Origin: Flavobacterium limnosediminis JC2902
Lineage (GTDB): Bacteria > Bacteroidota > Bacteroidia > Flavobacteriales > Flavobacteriaceae
Length of the DNA stretch: 37,071 nt
Assembly (NCBI RefSeq): GCF_000498535.1
Contig: NZ_AVGG01000008.1
Location: 1-37,071 of the forward strand
Direction: 5' to 3'
Shown: one piece after another, positions 1-8,181 of the stretch
How the letters are laid out: each line of letters starts with the position of its first letter
Numbering within the stretch: position 1 is the stretch's first letter
Notes under the pieces: model-generated
Databases searched by the model: none
Told to the model about the DNA's origin: nothing
Seen by the model: only the letters and a program-made list of their open reading frames with translations
Made by a program: the position numbers and the translations under genes

Positions 1-10
1 ACGTCCCATA

Positions 11-96
11 ACGTGGTAAACCCAGTTCGGAACGCCATTAACCACCTTATAGGACGTGGCAAACCCGGTTAAGAACCCCATTTACCACGTTACTGT
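11..96. repeat. Two tandem 43-bp hairpin-forming repeats
   Basis: Two direct repeats, 11-53 and 54-96, start ACGTGGTAAACCC and ACGTGGCAAACCC. Each unit is also an inverted repeat: ACGTGGTAAA at 11-20 is the exact reverse complement of TTTACCACGT at 81-90, and each unit has a small inner palindrome (GTTCGGAAC; GGTTAAGAACC). The first bases of the window look like the end of another unit, so the array may continue to the left. Function unknown; it holds no credible ORF. Confidence 0.6.
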
Positions 97-127
97 TCTG
101 AAGAGATAGGTAATTAAAAAAATTTAA

Positions 128-184
128 ACCACAGATTATGCAGATTTACACAGATTAATCAGTGCTAATCCTTAAATCTGTGGT
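128..184. repeat. CACAGATT-type intergenic hairpin repeat, copy 1
   Basis: Arms ACCACAGATT (128-137) and AATCTGTGGT (175-184) are exact reverse complements around a loop that itself repeats CAGATT. Related hairpins occur at 12179-12238 and 18101-18160. All three are intergenic and none is coding. Confidence 0.6.
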
Positions 185-210
185 AAAAAACATATGACCC
201 CTTATTCCTG

Positions 211-411
211 TTGCCATTCCAAAAAAACAAATGGTTTCCCGAATAGCCCTGATGGGAGTGGAAATCCTGGCATTGTGAGATTGCCGCGCAAGCTCGCAAT
301 GACAGATTGGAACGGACAGCAGGAATAGGGATGGCAAAAAATGCCCAAGCCATTCGCTCCCAAAAACAAAAAAGCCTCCAACTTAACTGCTGGAGGCTTT
401 CTTTATTGCTT
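211..411 (+). repeat. Dispersed flavobacterial repeat, copy A (with terminator), half of a 201-bp inverted duplication
   Basis: This stretch matches 35374-35574 in inverted orientation over 201 bases without gaps; I count about 10 mismatches (about 95% identity). It contains a conserved AGCCCTGATGGGAG...GGAAATCC block, a CATTGCGAG-type hairpin in the middle, an ACGGACAGCAGGAATA block, a GCCATTCGCTCCC end and the guaB terminator. Related single copies lie at 19731-19880 and 31985-32110. It resembles structured intergenic elements common in Flavobacteria and could be the Rfam flavo-1 motif, but that name is from memory. Short ORFs across it are artefacts. Confidence 0.7.
372..400 (-). terminator. 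Intrinsic terminator of guaB
   Basis: GCCTCCA (374-380) pairs with TGGAGGC (391-397). On the minus strand the hairpin is followed by TTTTTTGTTTTT. It lies 17 bases past the guaB stop codon. A near-identical hairpin follows the aminotransferase gene at 35388-35411. Confidence 0.85.
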
Positions 412-416
412 TTAAA

Positions 417-1889
417 TTATCTCGAATAATTCGGAGCTTCTTGCGTAATTGTCACATTGTGTGGGTGGCTTTCCCCTATTCCGCTCGCTGTAATTCTCAC
501 GAAACGACCTTTTTCCTGTAACGTTTGTATGTCTTTGGCACCACAGTACCCCATTCCGGCACGAAGTCCGCCAACAAACTGTAACATACTTTCGTTTAAT
601 TCCCCTTTGTAAGGCACGCGACCTACAATTCCTTCCGGAACCAGTTTCTTCACATCGTCCTCCACATCCTGGAAATAACGGTCTTTAGAACCATCTTTCA
701 TGGCATCAACAGAACCCATTCCGCGGTATGATTTGAATTTTCTTCCTTCGAAGATGATAGTTTCGCCTGGAGATTCCATTGTTCCCGCTAATAATGAACC
801 TAACATTACACAGTCGGCACCGGCAGCGATGGCTTTCGGGATATCCCCTGTGTAACGGATTCCACCGTCAGCGATTACAGGAACACCAGTTCCGCGTAAA
901 GCAGCAGCTACTTCCAATACGGCTGAGAACTGAGGGAAACCAACACCAGCAACTACACGGGTTGTACAGATAGAACCAGGTCCGATTCCTACTTTCACGG
1001 CATCTGCTCCGTTTTCTGCTAAGTATAAAGCTGCTTCCGGAGTAGCGATGTTTCCAACAACCACGTCTAGGTTAGGGAATTTTGCTTTTACTTGTTTCAA
1101 AACATCCACCACACCTTTTGTATGACCGTGAGCCGTATCAATGATCACAGCGTCTACACCGGCGTTTACTAAAGCAGTTGCTCTTTCTACTGCATCGGCT
1201 GTAACACCAAGAGCGGCAGCTACACGTAAACGACCGAATTGGTCTTTGTTTGCGTTGGGTTTTTGGGTAAGTTTTGTAATATCTCTGAAAGTAATTAATC
1301 CGATTAATTTGTTATCGGAATTAACTACCGGTAATTTTTCGATTTTATTTTCCTGAAGAATTTCTTCGGCATTCGCTAACGTTGTTCCTTCGGGAGCAGT
1401 AACTAACTTATTGGAAGTCATCACTTCTGTAATGTCACGCGTATTGTTTTTTTCGAAGCGTAAATCACGATTGGTAACAATTCCTTTTAGGATCTGATTT
1501 TCGTCCACTACCGGAATTCCGCCGATACCGAATTCACGCATTGCCAGTTTCGCATCACCAACAGTTGCCGTTAAGGGTAAGGTAACCGGATCGATGATCA
1601 TTCCGCTTTCCGCACGTTTTACTTTGCGTACTTTCGCAGCCTGTTGCTCGATGGTCATATTTTTATGTAAAACACCGATTCCGCCCTCCTGCGCCATAGC
1701 GATTGCCATAGAACTTTCGGTAACGGTATCCATTGCAGCTGAAACAATCGGAACGTTAAGCGTAATGTTTTTTGAGAATTTCGTTTTGATACTTACTTCG
1801 CGTGGAAGTATTTCGGAATAATTCGGAACCAGAAGAACATCATCGTAAGTTAGTCCTTCACCGATGATTTTAGCTGTATGTGCTTTCAT
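417..1889 (-). CDS. guaB: IMP dehydrogenase
   Basis: Oxidises IMP to XMP with NAD+, the committed step of guanine nucleotide synthesis; cytosolic tetramer. The 490-residue length is normal for the family. The TIM barrel is split by two CBS domains at about 97-205 ([14 protein letters not shown] and [11 protein letters not shown] are typical CBS strands). The catalytic loop [10 protein letters not shown] (301-310) carries the nucleophilic Cys308, and the DRYF segment near residue 400 carries the Arg-Tyr dyad of the flap. The phosphate-binding GGIRYTGD and flap [10 protein letters not shown] segments are also present. The gene stands alone with its own -7 element (1916-1923) and terminator, so it is probably monocistronic. 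Confidence 0.98.
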   Translation of the reverse strand: MKAHTAKIIGEGLTYDDVLLVPNYSEILPREVSIKTKFSKNITLNVPIVSAAMDTVTESSMAIAMAQEGGIGVLHKNMTIEQQAAKVRKVKRAESGMIIDPVTLPLTATVGDAKLAMREFGIGGIPVVDENQILKGIVTNRDLRFEKNNTRDITEVMTSNKLVTAPEGTTLANAEEILQENKIEKLPVVNSDNKLIGLITFRDITKLTQKPNANKDQFGRLRVAAALGVTADAVERATALVNAGVDAVIIDTAHGHTKGVVDVLKQVKAKFPNLDVVVGNIATPEAALYLAENGADAVKVGIGPGSICTTRVVAGVGFPQFSAVLEVAAALRGTGVPVIADGGIRYTGDIPKAIAAGADCVMLGSLLAGTMESPGETIIFEGRKFKSYRGMGSVDAMKDGSKDRYFQDVEDDVKKLVPEGIVGRVPYKGELNESMLQFVGGLRAGMGYCGAKDIQTLQEKGRFVRITASGIGESHPHNVTITQEAPNYSR

Positions 1890-1891
1890 GT

Positions 1892-1923
1892 TGCAATTTG
1901 TAGTTAAATTGCATGCAAATATA
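1892..1923 (-). promoter_or_regulatory. guaB promoter -7 element and leader inverted repeat
   Basis: On the minus strand TATATTTG (1923-1916) matches the Bacteroidota -7 consensus TAnnTTTG; no clear -33 TTTG is seen. Just downstream, TGCAATTT (1892-1899) and AAATTGCA (1906-1913) form an exact 8-bp inverted repeat with a 6-base spacer in the presumed leader, 2 bases before the start codon. This could be a leader hairpin or an operator; its role is not known. Confidence 0.5.
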
Positions 1924-1963
1924 GTACATTTAAAGTTCTTATAAAAACCGTTTTAACTTAACT

Positions 1964-4408
1964 TTAAAAAACAAATTCCAAAGTGGTGTAAAACACCCTC
2001 GGTTCTGAAGGAATAATCCCAGGTCCCGGGTATCCCGTAGCTCTTCTTGTAAAATACCAGTTGTCGGTTAGGTTATTTATACCTGCTTCCAATTTGAATC
2101 TTTTCCACTTATAGGCTGCTGAAAAATCCATAACATAGTAGGACGGGATTTCTCCGAAAATACCGTAAATATTATCGTTATTGTCGGTCGGATGATTATC
2201 CGCATCGGTAAATTGGGAGGAAACGTGTGTAAACTGTAAACTCGATAAAAAGTTTTTATAACCTACTCCCATACCTATTTTCACATTATATAAAGGAACG
2301 AATTCCACTTTATTCCCTTTGATGTTTGGCTGATCGGATTCCAGATATTCTGATTCGGTAACGGATACATTGGAGAACATGTTCCATACAAAATTCTCAT
2401 TCTCGGCAAAGAATGTTTTGCCTATATTCCAGTCCAGCATCGTTTCAAATCCGTATGTTATTGCTGTTCCGATGTTGTCACGGTAACGAACATCTCCGGC
2501 AGCTCCATTCGGATTACGTGTTACATACTCTCCAATCTTCTGATCATAATACAAGGCAAAACCGCTGATATCGAATGTTACTTTATCAAACAATCTTCCT
2601 CTTGCTCCGATATCTGCAGTGTATCCTTTTTCATCGGTAATATCTTCGGCTATTGCCTGACTCGGACTTGCGGTACGAATGTCATTGAATGTTACCGAAC
2701 GGTAGTTTTGAGATATGTTTCCGTACAATTCAATTTTATTCACCGGCTTGTAGCTCAAGCCCAATCCCAACAATAGAAAGCTTCTTTCCTTAATATTATT
2801 TTCATATTCCGTTTCATCTAAAATCACATTTCCTGCTAAATCTTTATTGATTCTTCTGTAATAACCATCAGCCTGTGTTCGGATAAATTCATATCTGAAA
2901 CCCGGAGTTACCGAAAAATTCGGAGTGATTTTAAAAATATTTTCCCCGAAAAGAGACACATTCAGGTTAGGAAAAGTATACGATGACTGATTGGCGTAGG
3001 TTGGAAATTCATCGGTTGCCAAATTGAAATCAGCATCCGAACCCGAACTTCCCGGCCCCTGAATCCCGGTATTTTTCGACTGGTAGTATTTGGCTCCGAG
3101 TAAAAAGGCATTGGACTTATTAAAAAACGAATATCTTTTCAAGTAACGTGCTTCGGCACCCCAGTTTGCAAAATCCCCTAAAATCAAATCCCTTTCCGTT
3201 CCCGGCGTATCCGGATTTGAAACACGGTTCGAACGATATCCAATCGCTTCTCTTGAGGCATCCAATCCAAACAACTGCAATGAAAAATCGGCGTTATTCT
3301 TAAATTTATGTTTCAATCGAAGGGAATATAAATTCCAATCGATTGCAAACCAGTTACGCTCGCGGTTACTCTGCGTCGGATCCTGATTGAACATGTAATC
3401 GGTTAAACCACCCGGTTGCTTCGCCAGATAATCGAAATGCGTATAATCAAAATGCAGGGATGTATTCGCCGTGAACTGATAATTCAAATTGGCAAAGAAG
3501 TTTTTGGCATCGAATTGTGAATTCGGACGGAAGCCGCTTCCCTGTTTGTAATTGTAAAACGAATAATAGCTGAACTTTCCTTTGGTACCGCTCAGACTGG
3601 TAAAATTCGTAAACAAATCATACGAACCGCCGGTTGTTCTGTTGGTAAATTCTATTTCTTTTTTGCTCGGACTCTTTAATTTAAAGTTGATCATTCCGCC
3701 AAACTGCGTTCCGTACTGCAAGGATGCTGCACCACGTACGATTTGAATTTCTTCCAATGCTTCTGTTGGTGTAGCATAATAACTTTCGGGATACCCCAAA
3801 ACATCGGCACTGATATCGTAACCATTCTGACGTGTATTGAAATTGGAAGTTCGGTTTGGATCTAAACCACGTCCACCGATTGAAAGCTGTAAGCCTCCGT
3901 CGTTGCTTTCATTAATAGTTAATCCAACCACCTGCGAGAAAATCTGACGGGCGTTATTAGTTGCTTTGTTGGCCGTTAACTTGTCCAATACTACAACCTC
4001 CGTTTTTTTTCCGGCATAAATGGCTGTTTCTTCGATATCCTTCAGTTTTCTGATGGCTGCGATACTTTCCTTTTGTTTATTTATAACTACTTCCGAAAGC
4101 GTTTTACTTAAAGGATACAACACTACACGTAAAAATGTCTCTTTTTGGGATATTGTCACTGATTTTTCGGCCATGGCGTAATTCTCAGCAAAAAAGATGA
4201 ATACATAATCCCCCGGATTTTTAATATTTATGGAATAATCACCCCTTTTATCCGTGATGAAACTTCGGCCCGTGGTTTTATCGATGATCTCGATACCCGG
4301 AAGAATTTTACCCGAATTATCGACCACGGTTCCTGAAAATTTGTATTGAGAGTAAACGTTGCACGTTAAAAACAACAGCAACACGTATTTATAATCCTTT
4401 AATTTCAT
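1964..4408 (-). CDS. TonB-dependent outer-membrane receptor (FecA-like, with carboxypeptidase-regulatory-like N-terminus)
   Basis: Imports a substrate, probably an iron complex or other metal chelate, across the outer membrane using TonB energy. I start it at the internal Met whose N-terminus MKLKDYKYVLLLFLTCNVYSQ is a clear signal peptide (814 residues). Upstream in-frame Met codons (to 4471) would bury the signal and lengthen the overlap with the preceding gene. Domains: carboxypeptidase-regulatory-like beta domain (about 22-100), plug (about 115-250, with LTINESNDGGLQLSIGGRG and IVRGAASLQYGTQFGG), then a beta barrel ending in the aromatic residue LEFVF typical of outer-membrane barrels. 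It is last in the DUF4856-imelysin-VKGC locus and overlaps the VKGC gene by 20 bases, so the two are probably translationally coupled. Substrate is inferred only from context. Confidence 0.9.
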   Translation of the reverse strand: MKLKDYKYVLLLFLTCNVYSQYKFSGTVVDNSGKILPGIEIIDKTTGRSFITDKRGDYSINIKNPGDYVFIFFAENYAMAEKSVTISQKETFLRVVLYPLSKTLSEVVINKQKESIAAIRKLKDIEETAIYAGKKTEVVVLDKLTANKATNNARQIFSQVVGLTINESNDGGLQLSIGGRGLDPNRTSNFNTRQNGYDISADVLGYPESYYATPTEALEEIQIVRGAASLQYGTQFGGMINFKLKSPSKKEIEFTNRTTGGSYDLFTNFTSLSGTKGKFSYYSFYNYKQGSGFRPNSQFDAKNFFANLNYQFTANTSLHFDYTHFDYLAKQPGGLTDYMFNQDPTQSNRERNWFAIDWNLYSLRLKHKFKNNADFSLQLFGLDASREAIGYRSNRVSNPDTPGTERDLILGDFANWGAEARYLKRYSFFNKSNAFLLGAKYYQSKNTGIQGPGSSGSDADFNLATDEFPTYANQSSYTFPNLNVSLFGENIFKITPNFSVTPGFRYEFIRTQADGYYRRINKDLAGNVILDETEYENNIKERSFLLLGLGLSYKPVNKIELYGNISQNYRSVTFNDIRTASPSQAIAEDITDEKGYTADIGARGRLFDKVTFDISGFALYYDQKIGEYVTRNPNGAAGDVRYRDNIGTAITYGFETMLDWNIGKTFFAENENFVWNMFSNVSVTESEYLESDQPNIKGNKVEFVPLYNVKIGMGVGYKNFLSSLQFTHVSSQFTDADNHPTDNNDNIYGIFGEIPSYYVMDFSAAYKWKRFKLEAGINNLTDNWYFTRRATGYPGPGIIPSEPRVFYTTLEFVF

Positions 4409-5756
4409 CGTTAAACGGAAGTATCCAGGTTTTATGTTTGAATGATTCATTTTCTTTTGCAAGATTTGCATTGGGGTCTATATATTTTTGGCTTAAACGT
4501 CCGTTGAGCGCGACATAACTTTCGACTCTGACTTCCGGATCATTGTATCCGATTTTTTTATAATGATCGCGTAAAAAGTGGGCGTATTCCAGGATAAAAT
4601 CGGGTTGAAAAGACATTTGTTTTTCCTGAAAAGGTGTCAGAAACTGACTGTTATCCACATAAGTAGTTTTCTTTGTAACAGCATCCGTAACCTTAAACTG
4701 GGTGTATCCTGATTTTTCCATAAGCATTACCCGCCATGAAAAACGGAAACCTTCTTCGGTCCAGAAAAGTTCTTCGGGATACAGCAAATAGCGGAACGGA
4801 AAAAGCAATTGGAAAGCCATGAAAGCGGTTAAGAATCCTATTTTTAATTTTTCTGAAAATGAAAATGACTGATTTTTGATCAATCCGTTTTCAAACTGAT
4901 TCCAGTTCATTTTAAACAGACCGGAAATTTTCTGAAGAACCTTTTTGTGAAAACCGGCTTCAAAGAAAATCAGCGTACTGATTATCATCACATACGGAAA
5001 AACCCCGATGGGAAACAGCATTTTTGTAAAAACGTGAAAAATCACAACCAATACGAAAGCCACTATTCGGGTTCTTCTGTAAAGCAACAAAAAAGGAATG
5101 GCCAGATCATAAATTGCCCCGCACCAACTAAGGGTGTAATGCGTCCAGTTTTGGTTTAAAAATTCACCAACAACCGGCATTCCCGAACTCATGGGAAGCC
5201 ACATTTTTAAAGGCATGGCATCAATTAACCAATCGGAGTTGAGTTTTGCCAATCCGGCGTAAAAATAAACGATTCCCAGCATCAGTTTGATAACGTCAAC
5301 CGTCCAGGAAGGAATCTGCTGAAAGGCTTTCAACGGATTTTTATAAGCATCAACCGAATAAGCCGCGTTCGCAGGCAAAAAAATCAATATAAAACTGACC
5401 AGTGATATAAAGTAATAATGATTGAGGTACGTGGTTTTGTCTATCAGTTCGATATAAGTGAAACTCAGAAAAAATACGATAATTGCGATTCTGTATTTGT
5501 AGCCTATTGCCACCATGAGCGCAGACAGACCACAAATAAAAAACAACAAATACGTAAAATTCCCCAAAGGTTTTACCCATTCGAAACCGTAAAAAGTAAA
5601 ATGGAACTGTGGTTTAATGTACATTTTCTCCACCCAGCCATAGCTTACGAACCGGATAATGCTGAACAGCATCATTAAACCAAACGCCAGCCTGAAAAAG
5701 GCCAGCGTCGCGGTTTCTGTTTTTTTAGTAAGATATTTATTCAGCCTATCAATCAT
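4389..5756 (-). CDS. Vitamin K-dependent gamma-carboxylase family (HTTM domain) membrane protein
   Basis: A 455-residue polytopic membrane protein of the HTTM/VKGC family. Hydrophobic segments cover about residues 17-37, 68-84, 88-105, 114-128, 153-170, 213-226, 231-265 and 308-325, followed by a soluble tail. DKTTYLNHYY (106-115) and YFYAGLAKLNSDW (164-176) align, from memory, with the human GGCX segments DKTSWNNHSY and YFIAGVKKLDADW. Lys171 would match the GGCX base Lys218 and His113 would match His160. The soluble part also resembles GGCX (FSWRVMLMEKS; RLSQKYIDP; TWILPF), but the C-terminal region of the 758-residue human enzyme is absent. It starts 2 bases after the imelysin stop and overlaps the receptor gene. 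Menaquinone, the usual flavobacterial quinone, could be the cosubstrate. The family is clear; carboxylase activity is inference. Confidence 0.85.
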   Translation of the reverse strand: MIDRLNKYLTKKTETATLAFFRLAFGLMMLFSIIRFVSYGWVEKMYIKPQFHFTFYGFEWVKPLGNFTYLLFFICGLSALMVAIGYKYRIAIIVFFLSFTYIELIDKTTYLNHYYFISLVSFILIFLPANAAYSVDAYKNPLKAFQQIPSWTVDVIKLMLGIVYFYAGLAKLNSDWLIDAMPLKMWLPMSSGMPVVGEFLNQNWTHYTLSWCGAIYDLAIPFLLLYRRTRIVAFVLVVIFHVFTKMLFPIGVFPYVMIISTLIFFEAGFHKKVLQKISGLFKMNWNQFENGLIKNQSFSFSEKLKIGFLTAFMAFQLLFPFRYLLYPEELFWTEEGFRFSWRVMLMEKSGYTQFKVTDAVTKKTTYVDNSQFLTPFQEKQMSFQPDFILEYAHFLRDHYKKIGYNDPEVRVESYVALNGRLSQKYIDPNANLAKENESFKHKTWILPFNDEIKGL

Positions 5757-5758
5757 GA

Positions 5759-6874
5759 CTAATCGCCGTCTGCATCCACATAATCTACTGTAATGTTCAG
5801 CGCCGGCATCATATCAGCTTTGAAGTAAACCACATTCCACTGCAACTGATCGTAAGCGGCAATCATTTTACTGTTATCCGTAAAAATCTGTTGTGAAAAA
5901 CTATCGTTCAATAATGCGTTTGCATTGAAAATTGTTGTAAACTGATTATTGATAATCGTGCTTAAAGGTTGTCCACTTTTTACCACATTCAAATACTCTA
6001 AATACGCTTTTAATCCCGGACCGGTTTCGGCAGCATTAAAATGCTTGCCATTGAAGAAATCCTGAGAAGCTTTCACTGCCTCATTCAATAGTACTTTTGA
6101 AATATCGTTTTTGTAGTACCCTTCCACTTTATTGGGATACGTTGTCCCGCTTGAAAAAATTCCGGCAGGGATCCCTACTTTTCCAGCTCGCACATTCTTT
6201 TCGTAATTCTTCACAAAAATATTAACCATACGATTAACCGAACTGCTTACTGAGTTTCCGTTACTTCCAATAAACGTGCTTCTGTAACTTCCGTTCCAAT
6301 CGTTTACAATTGCATCGGCATTTGTTTTTAGCCTTGCCGCCAAATCCGTCAGATACTGCTTGTAATTGGTTGCATTTCCGTTTGAAGTGTAAAACGCTAC
6401 AATTGCCGCATCGTCCGCACCCAAACCGTTAATCATATAATCAAGTGCCGGAAAACCTTGTTTATCGAATTGGGAAATCAAAGAAAAGTTGTATGTTCCG
6501 GAAGCTATATTAGCCTCAATTCCAGTTGTATTTGTCGGATAGATATTTGTGCAACTGACAAAATTTACTTCTTCTGCTTTTCCTATTTCGTATATCGAAA
6601 CATATTGAAACGCCTTATAGGCCTCAACCCATGCTGTTCTTACTTCCTGCAGATCAGTTTCCGTCGGAGCCGCTGTAAAAGCAGCAATTTCTGTTTGAAG
6701 TGTATTTACTTTTGTCTGATAATTTTCAAAAGAAGGAATAATGATGTTATCTGCCCAATTTGTTAAAAGCGCTGTTCTGTCGTAACCGTCGCCTGAGGAA
6801 TCCGAACCGTTGTCACTGGAAGAACATGCTGCAAAAAGGGCCGTAAAACCAATTAAAAGAAGTATTTTTTTCAT
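5759..6874 (-). CDS. Imelysin-like (peptidase M75 family) lipoprotein
   Basis: A 371-residue surface or periplasmic lipoprotein. The signal peptide ends in the lipobox LFAAC (Cys17), followed by a Ser/Asp/Gly-rich tether (SSSDNGSDSSGDG). The rest is helical and matches the imelysin/IrpA/insulin-cleaving membrane protease family, with AWVEAYKAFQYVSIYEIGKAE and QGFPALDYMING. Imelysins are linked to iron uptake and most, despite the M75 name, have no proven protease activity. The family GxHxxE motif is replaced here by QGFPALDY (139-146), so His is Pro and Glu is Asp. It is encoded 2 bases before the VKGC gene and 69 bases after the DUF4856 gene, across a terminator and a possible promoter. A role in iron or metal binding is inferred from family and context. 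Confidence 0.88.
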   Translation of the reverse strand: MKKILLLIGFTALFAACSSSDNGSDSSGDGYDRTALLTNWADNIIIPSFENYQTKVNTLQTEIAAFTAAPTETDLQEVRTAWVEAYKAFQYVSIYEIGKAEEVNFVSCTNIYPTNTTGIEANIASGTYNFSLISQFDKQGFPALDYMINGLGADDAAIVAFYTSNGNATNYKQYLTDLAARLKTNADAIVNDWNGSYRSTFIGSNGNSVSSSVNRMVNIFVKNYEKNVRAGKVGIPAGIFSSGTTYPNKVEGYYKNDISKVLLNEAVKASQDFFNGKHFNAAETGPGLKAYLEYLNVVKSGQPLSTIINNQFTTIFNANALLNDSFSQQIFTDNSKMIAAYDQLQWNVVYFKADMMPALNITVDYVDADGD

Positions 6875-6890
6875 TACTTGAAAATTTTTG

Positions 6891-6930
6891 CAAAGGTATA
6901 AAAAAAGCAGAAGAGTAAACCTCCTCTGCT
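6891..6930 (-). promoter_or_regulatory. Terminator fused to a -7 element between the DUF4856 and imelysin genes
   Basis: On the minus strand AGCAGAGGAG (6930-6921) pairs with CTCTTCTGCT (6915-6906), one mismatch, followed by TTTTTT: a convincing intrinsic terminator 14 bases past the DUF4856 stop. The T-run leads directly into TACCTTTG (6898-6891), a full match to TAnnTTTG, 16 bases before the imelysin start codon. So the locus may be read as one transcript with attenuation, or as two transcripts. Confidence 0.65.
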
Positions 6931-6943
6931 TTCAATTTTTATG

Positions 6944-8173
6944 TTAGTTAACCGTTTCGGCCTGAGCTACTGTGAATCCGAAGCGAGCAGCAATTTGCGT
7001 TGCCAATCCGTCGATATGCGAATTCAGGTAATCTACATCCCAAAGTCCGTTTGTTCCGGCAGTCAATTCATCTAAGATAGCATCAACTTCTGCTTTTGAC
7101 ATATAAGGTGCATTTGTTCCCGGTTTGTTTGTGTAACGTAAGCTCATGATAAATCCGTATCCTTCAGAAAGTGCATGGAATGCTTTTTTCCCTGATTCTG
7201 TAACTAATTTAGCTTTACCTTCTTTAAGATAGAATACCGCTCTAACCGCAGGAACCAAAGCCATTTTTTGTTTGATGATAGCAATCTGAGCATCACGTGT
7301 TGCATAATCGTTAGCCACGATTGCCGCTCTACCGGTTCTGAAAGCCAATTCGATATCTTCTCTTAAAGTTCCGAAATCTGAATCCGCATCTACCTGATTG
7401 ATATAGCTGCTCCAGAATTTATAGGTAGGGGTTGTAGCCGAAGGATTATCTCCACCGTAGATGTAACCGTAAGCCTCATCCCAAAGGTGTTCCATTTTGG
7501 TATAGTTTTTACCGCTTTCAAGCACTTTATTCGTATTGTTATCTCTGTTGGAACCTTCATCCAAAACAGCTGTACTCAAATAGTTATTCACGATCTGATC
7601 CATAAAACAAGCCCCCATCATCCCTTTTAAAAGCACTTGTTGAGGCTCTAGACCGTTTGCTGCGAATAAACGTTTGGAAGATCCGTCCTCATAAACTCCT
7701 GCAACTCCTGCTGAGGCCAACACTCCGCCACTAGCCGCATTAGCATCATCAAACTGACTTTCAAAAAAAGCTCTAACATCCGATTGTTCCAATGTTGAAC
7801 CTCCACCACCAAAATTCACGAAGAAGTCTCTTGAAGCTGCCGTTTTATCATTTAATTTTTTACCCGATGTATTCAATTCTGTACTCGTAAACGGATTGTT
7901 TACATTGGCAAACATATCAGACAATTTAGTGTCATCAACTATTGCATTGATAGCTGCCTGATTTTTTATTTCAGCCCCCATCGCATCCAACATCAGGATT
8001 CTGCTTGTCTGACCACTGTAATCAATAGTCGTAGTGCCTGTTCTTTCAAATGTATACGTTGTGGGAATAGTATAATTTAATTGTGGTTCCTGAGTTGTAT
8101 CATCTTCAGAACATGAAACAACAAATAAAGCCATTACCGGCAAAGATGTTAAGAGTACATTTTTAAATTTCAT
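6944..8173 (-). CDS. DUF4856-like lipoprotein
   Basis: A 409-residue lipoprotein. The signal peptide ends in VVSC (lipobox, Cys21) and is followed by acidic residues SEDDTTQEP, a pattern typical of exported Bacteroidota lipoproteins. I recognise the body as DUF4856-like (TFERTGTTTIDYSGQTSRI near the mature N-terminus; KNYTKMEHLWDEAYGYIYGG in the middle). No enzymatic motif is visible. Members of this family are repeatedly found beside imelysins and TonB receptors, which suggests a partner role in metal uptake; this is context, not proof. It is first in the locus, behind a strong promoter with an inverted-repeat operator, and is followed by its own terminator, so it may be made in excess over the downstream genes. 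Confidence 0.75.
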   Translation of the reverse strand: MKFKNVLLTSLPVMALFVVSCSEDDTTQEPQLNYTIPTTYTFERTGTTTIDYSGQTSRILMLDAMGAEIKNQAAINAIVDDTKLSDMFANVNNPFTSTELNTSGKKLNDKTAASRDFFVNFGGGGSTLEQSDVRAFFESQFDDANAASGGVLASAGVAGVYEDGSSKRLFAANGLEPQQVLLKGMMGACFMDQIVNNYLSTAVLDEGSNRDNNTNKVLESGKNYTKMEHLWDEAYGYIYGGDNPSATTPTYKFWSSYINQVDADSDFGTLREDIELAFRTGRAAIVANDYATRDAQIAIIKQKMALVPAVRAVFYLKEGKAKLVTESGKKAFHALSEGYGFIMSLRYTNKPGTNAPYMSKAEVDAILDELTAGTNGLWDVDYLNSHIDGLATQIAARFGFTVAQAETVN

Positions 8174-8181
8174 ATCTCTAT

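Noticed and set aside
11..96. CRISPR array
   Set aside because: Only two adjacent repeats with no spacers between them, and no cas genes anywhere in the window.
155..353. Short ORFs of 60-62 residues on the minus strand
   Set aside because: They lie wholly inside the dispersed repeat (copy A), and the same peptide (LSVPICHCE...) appears in copy D; this is non-coding repeat DNA read as protein.
4409..4471. Upstream start of the TonB receptor at 4471
   Set aside because: It would put 21 non-hydrophobic residues before a clear signal peptide and lengthen the overlap with the upstream gene.
5350..5678. 76- and 86-residue ORFs inside the VKGC gene
   Set aside because: Other-frame shadows of a well-supported membrane protein.
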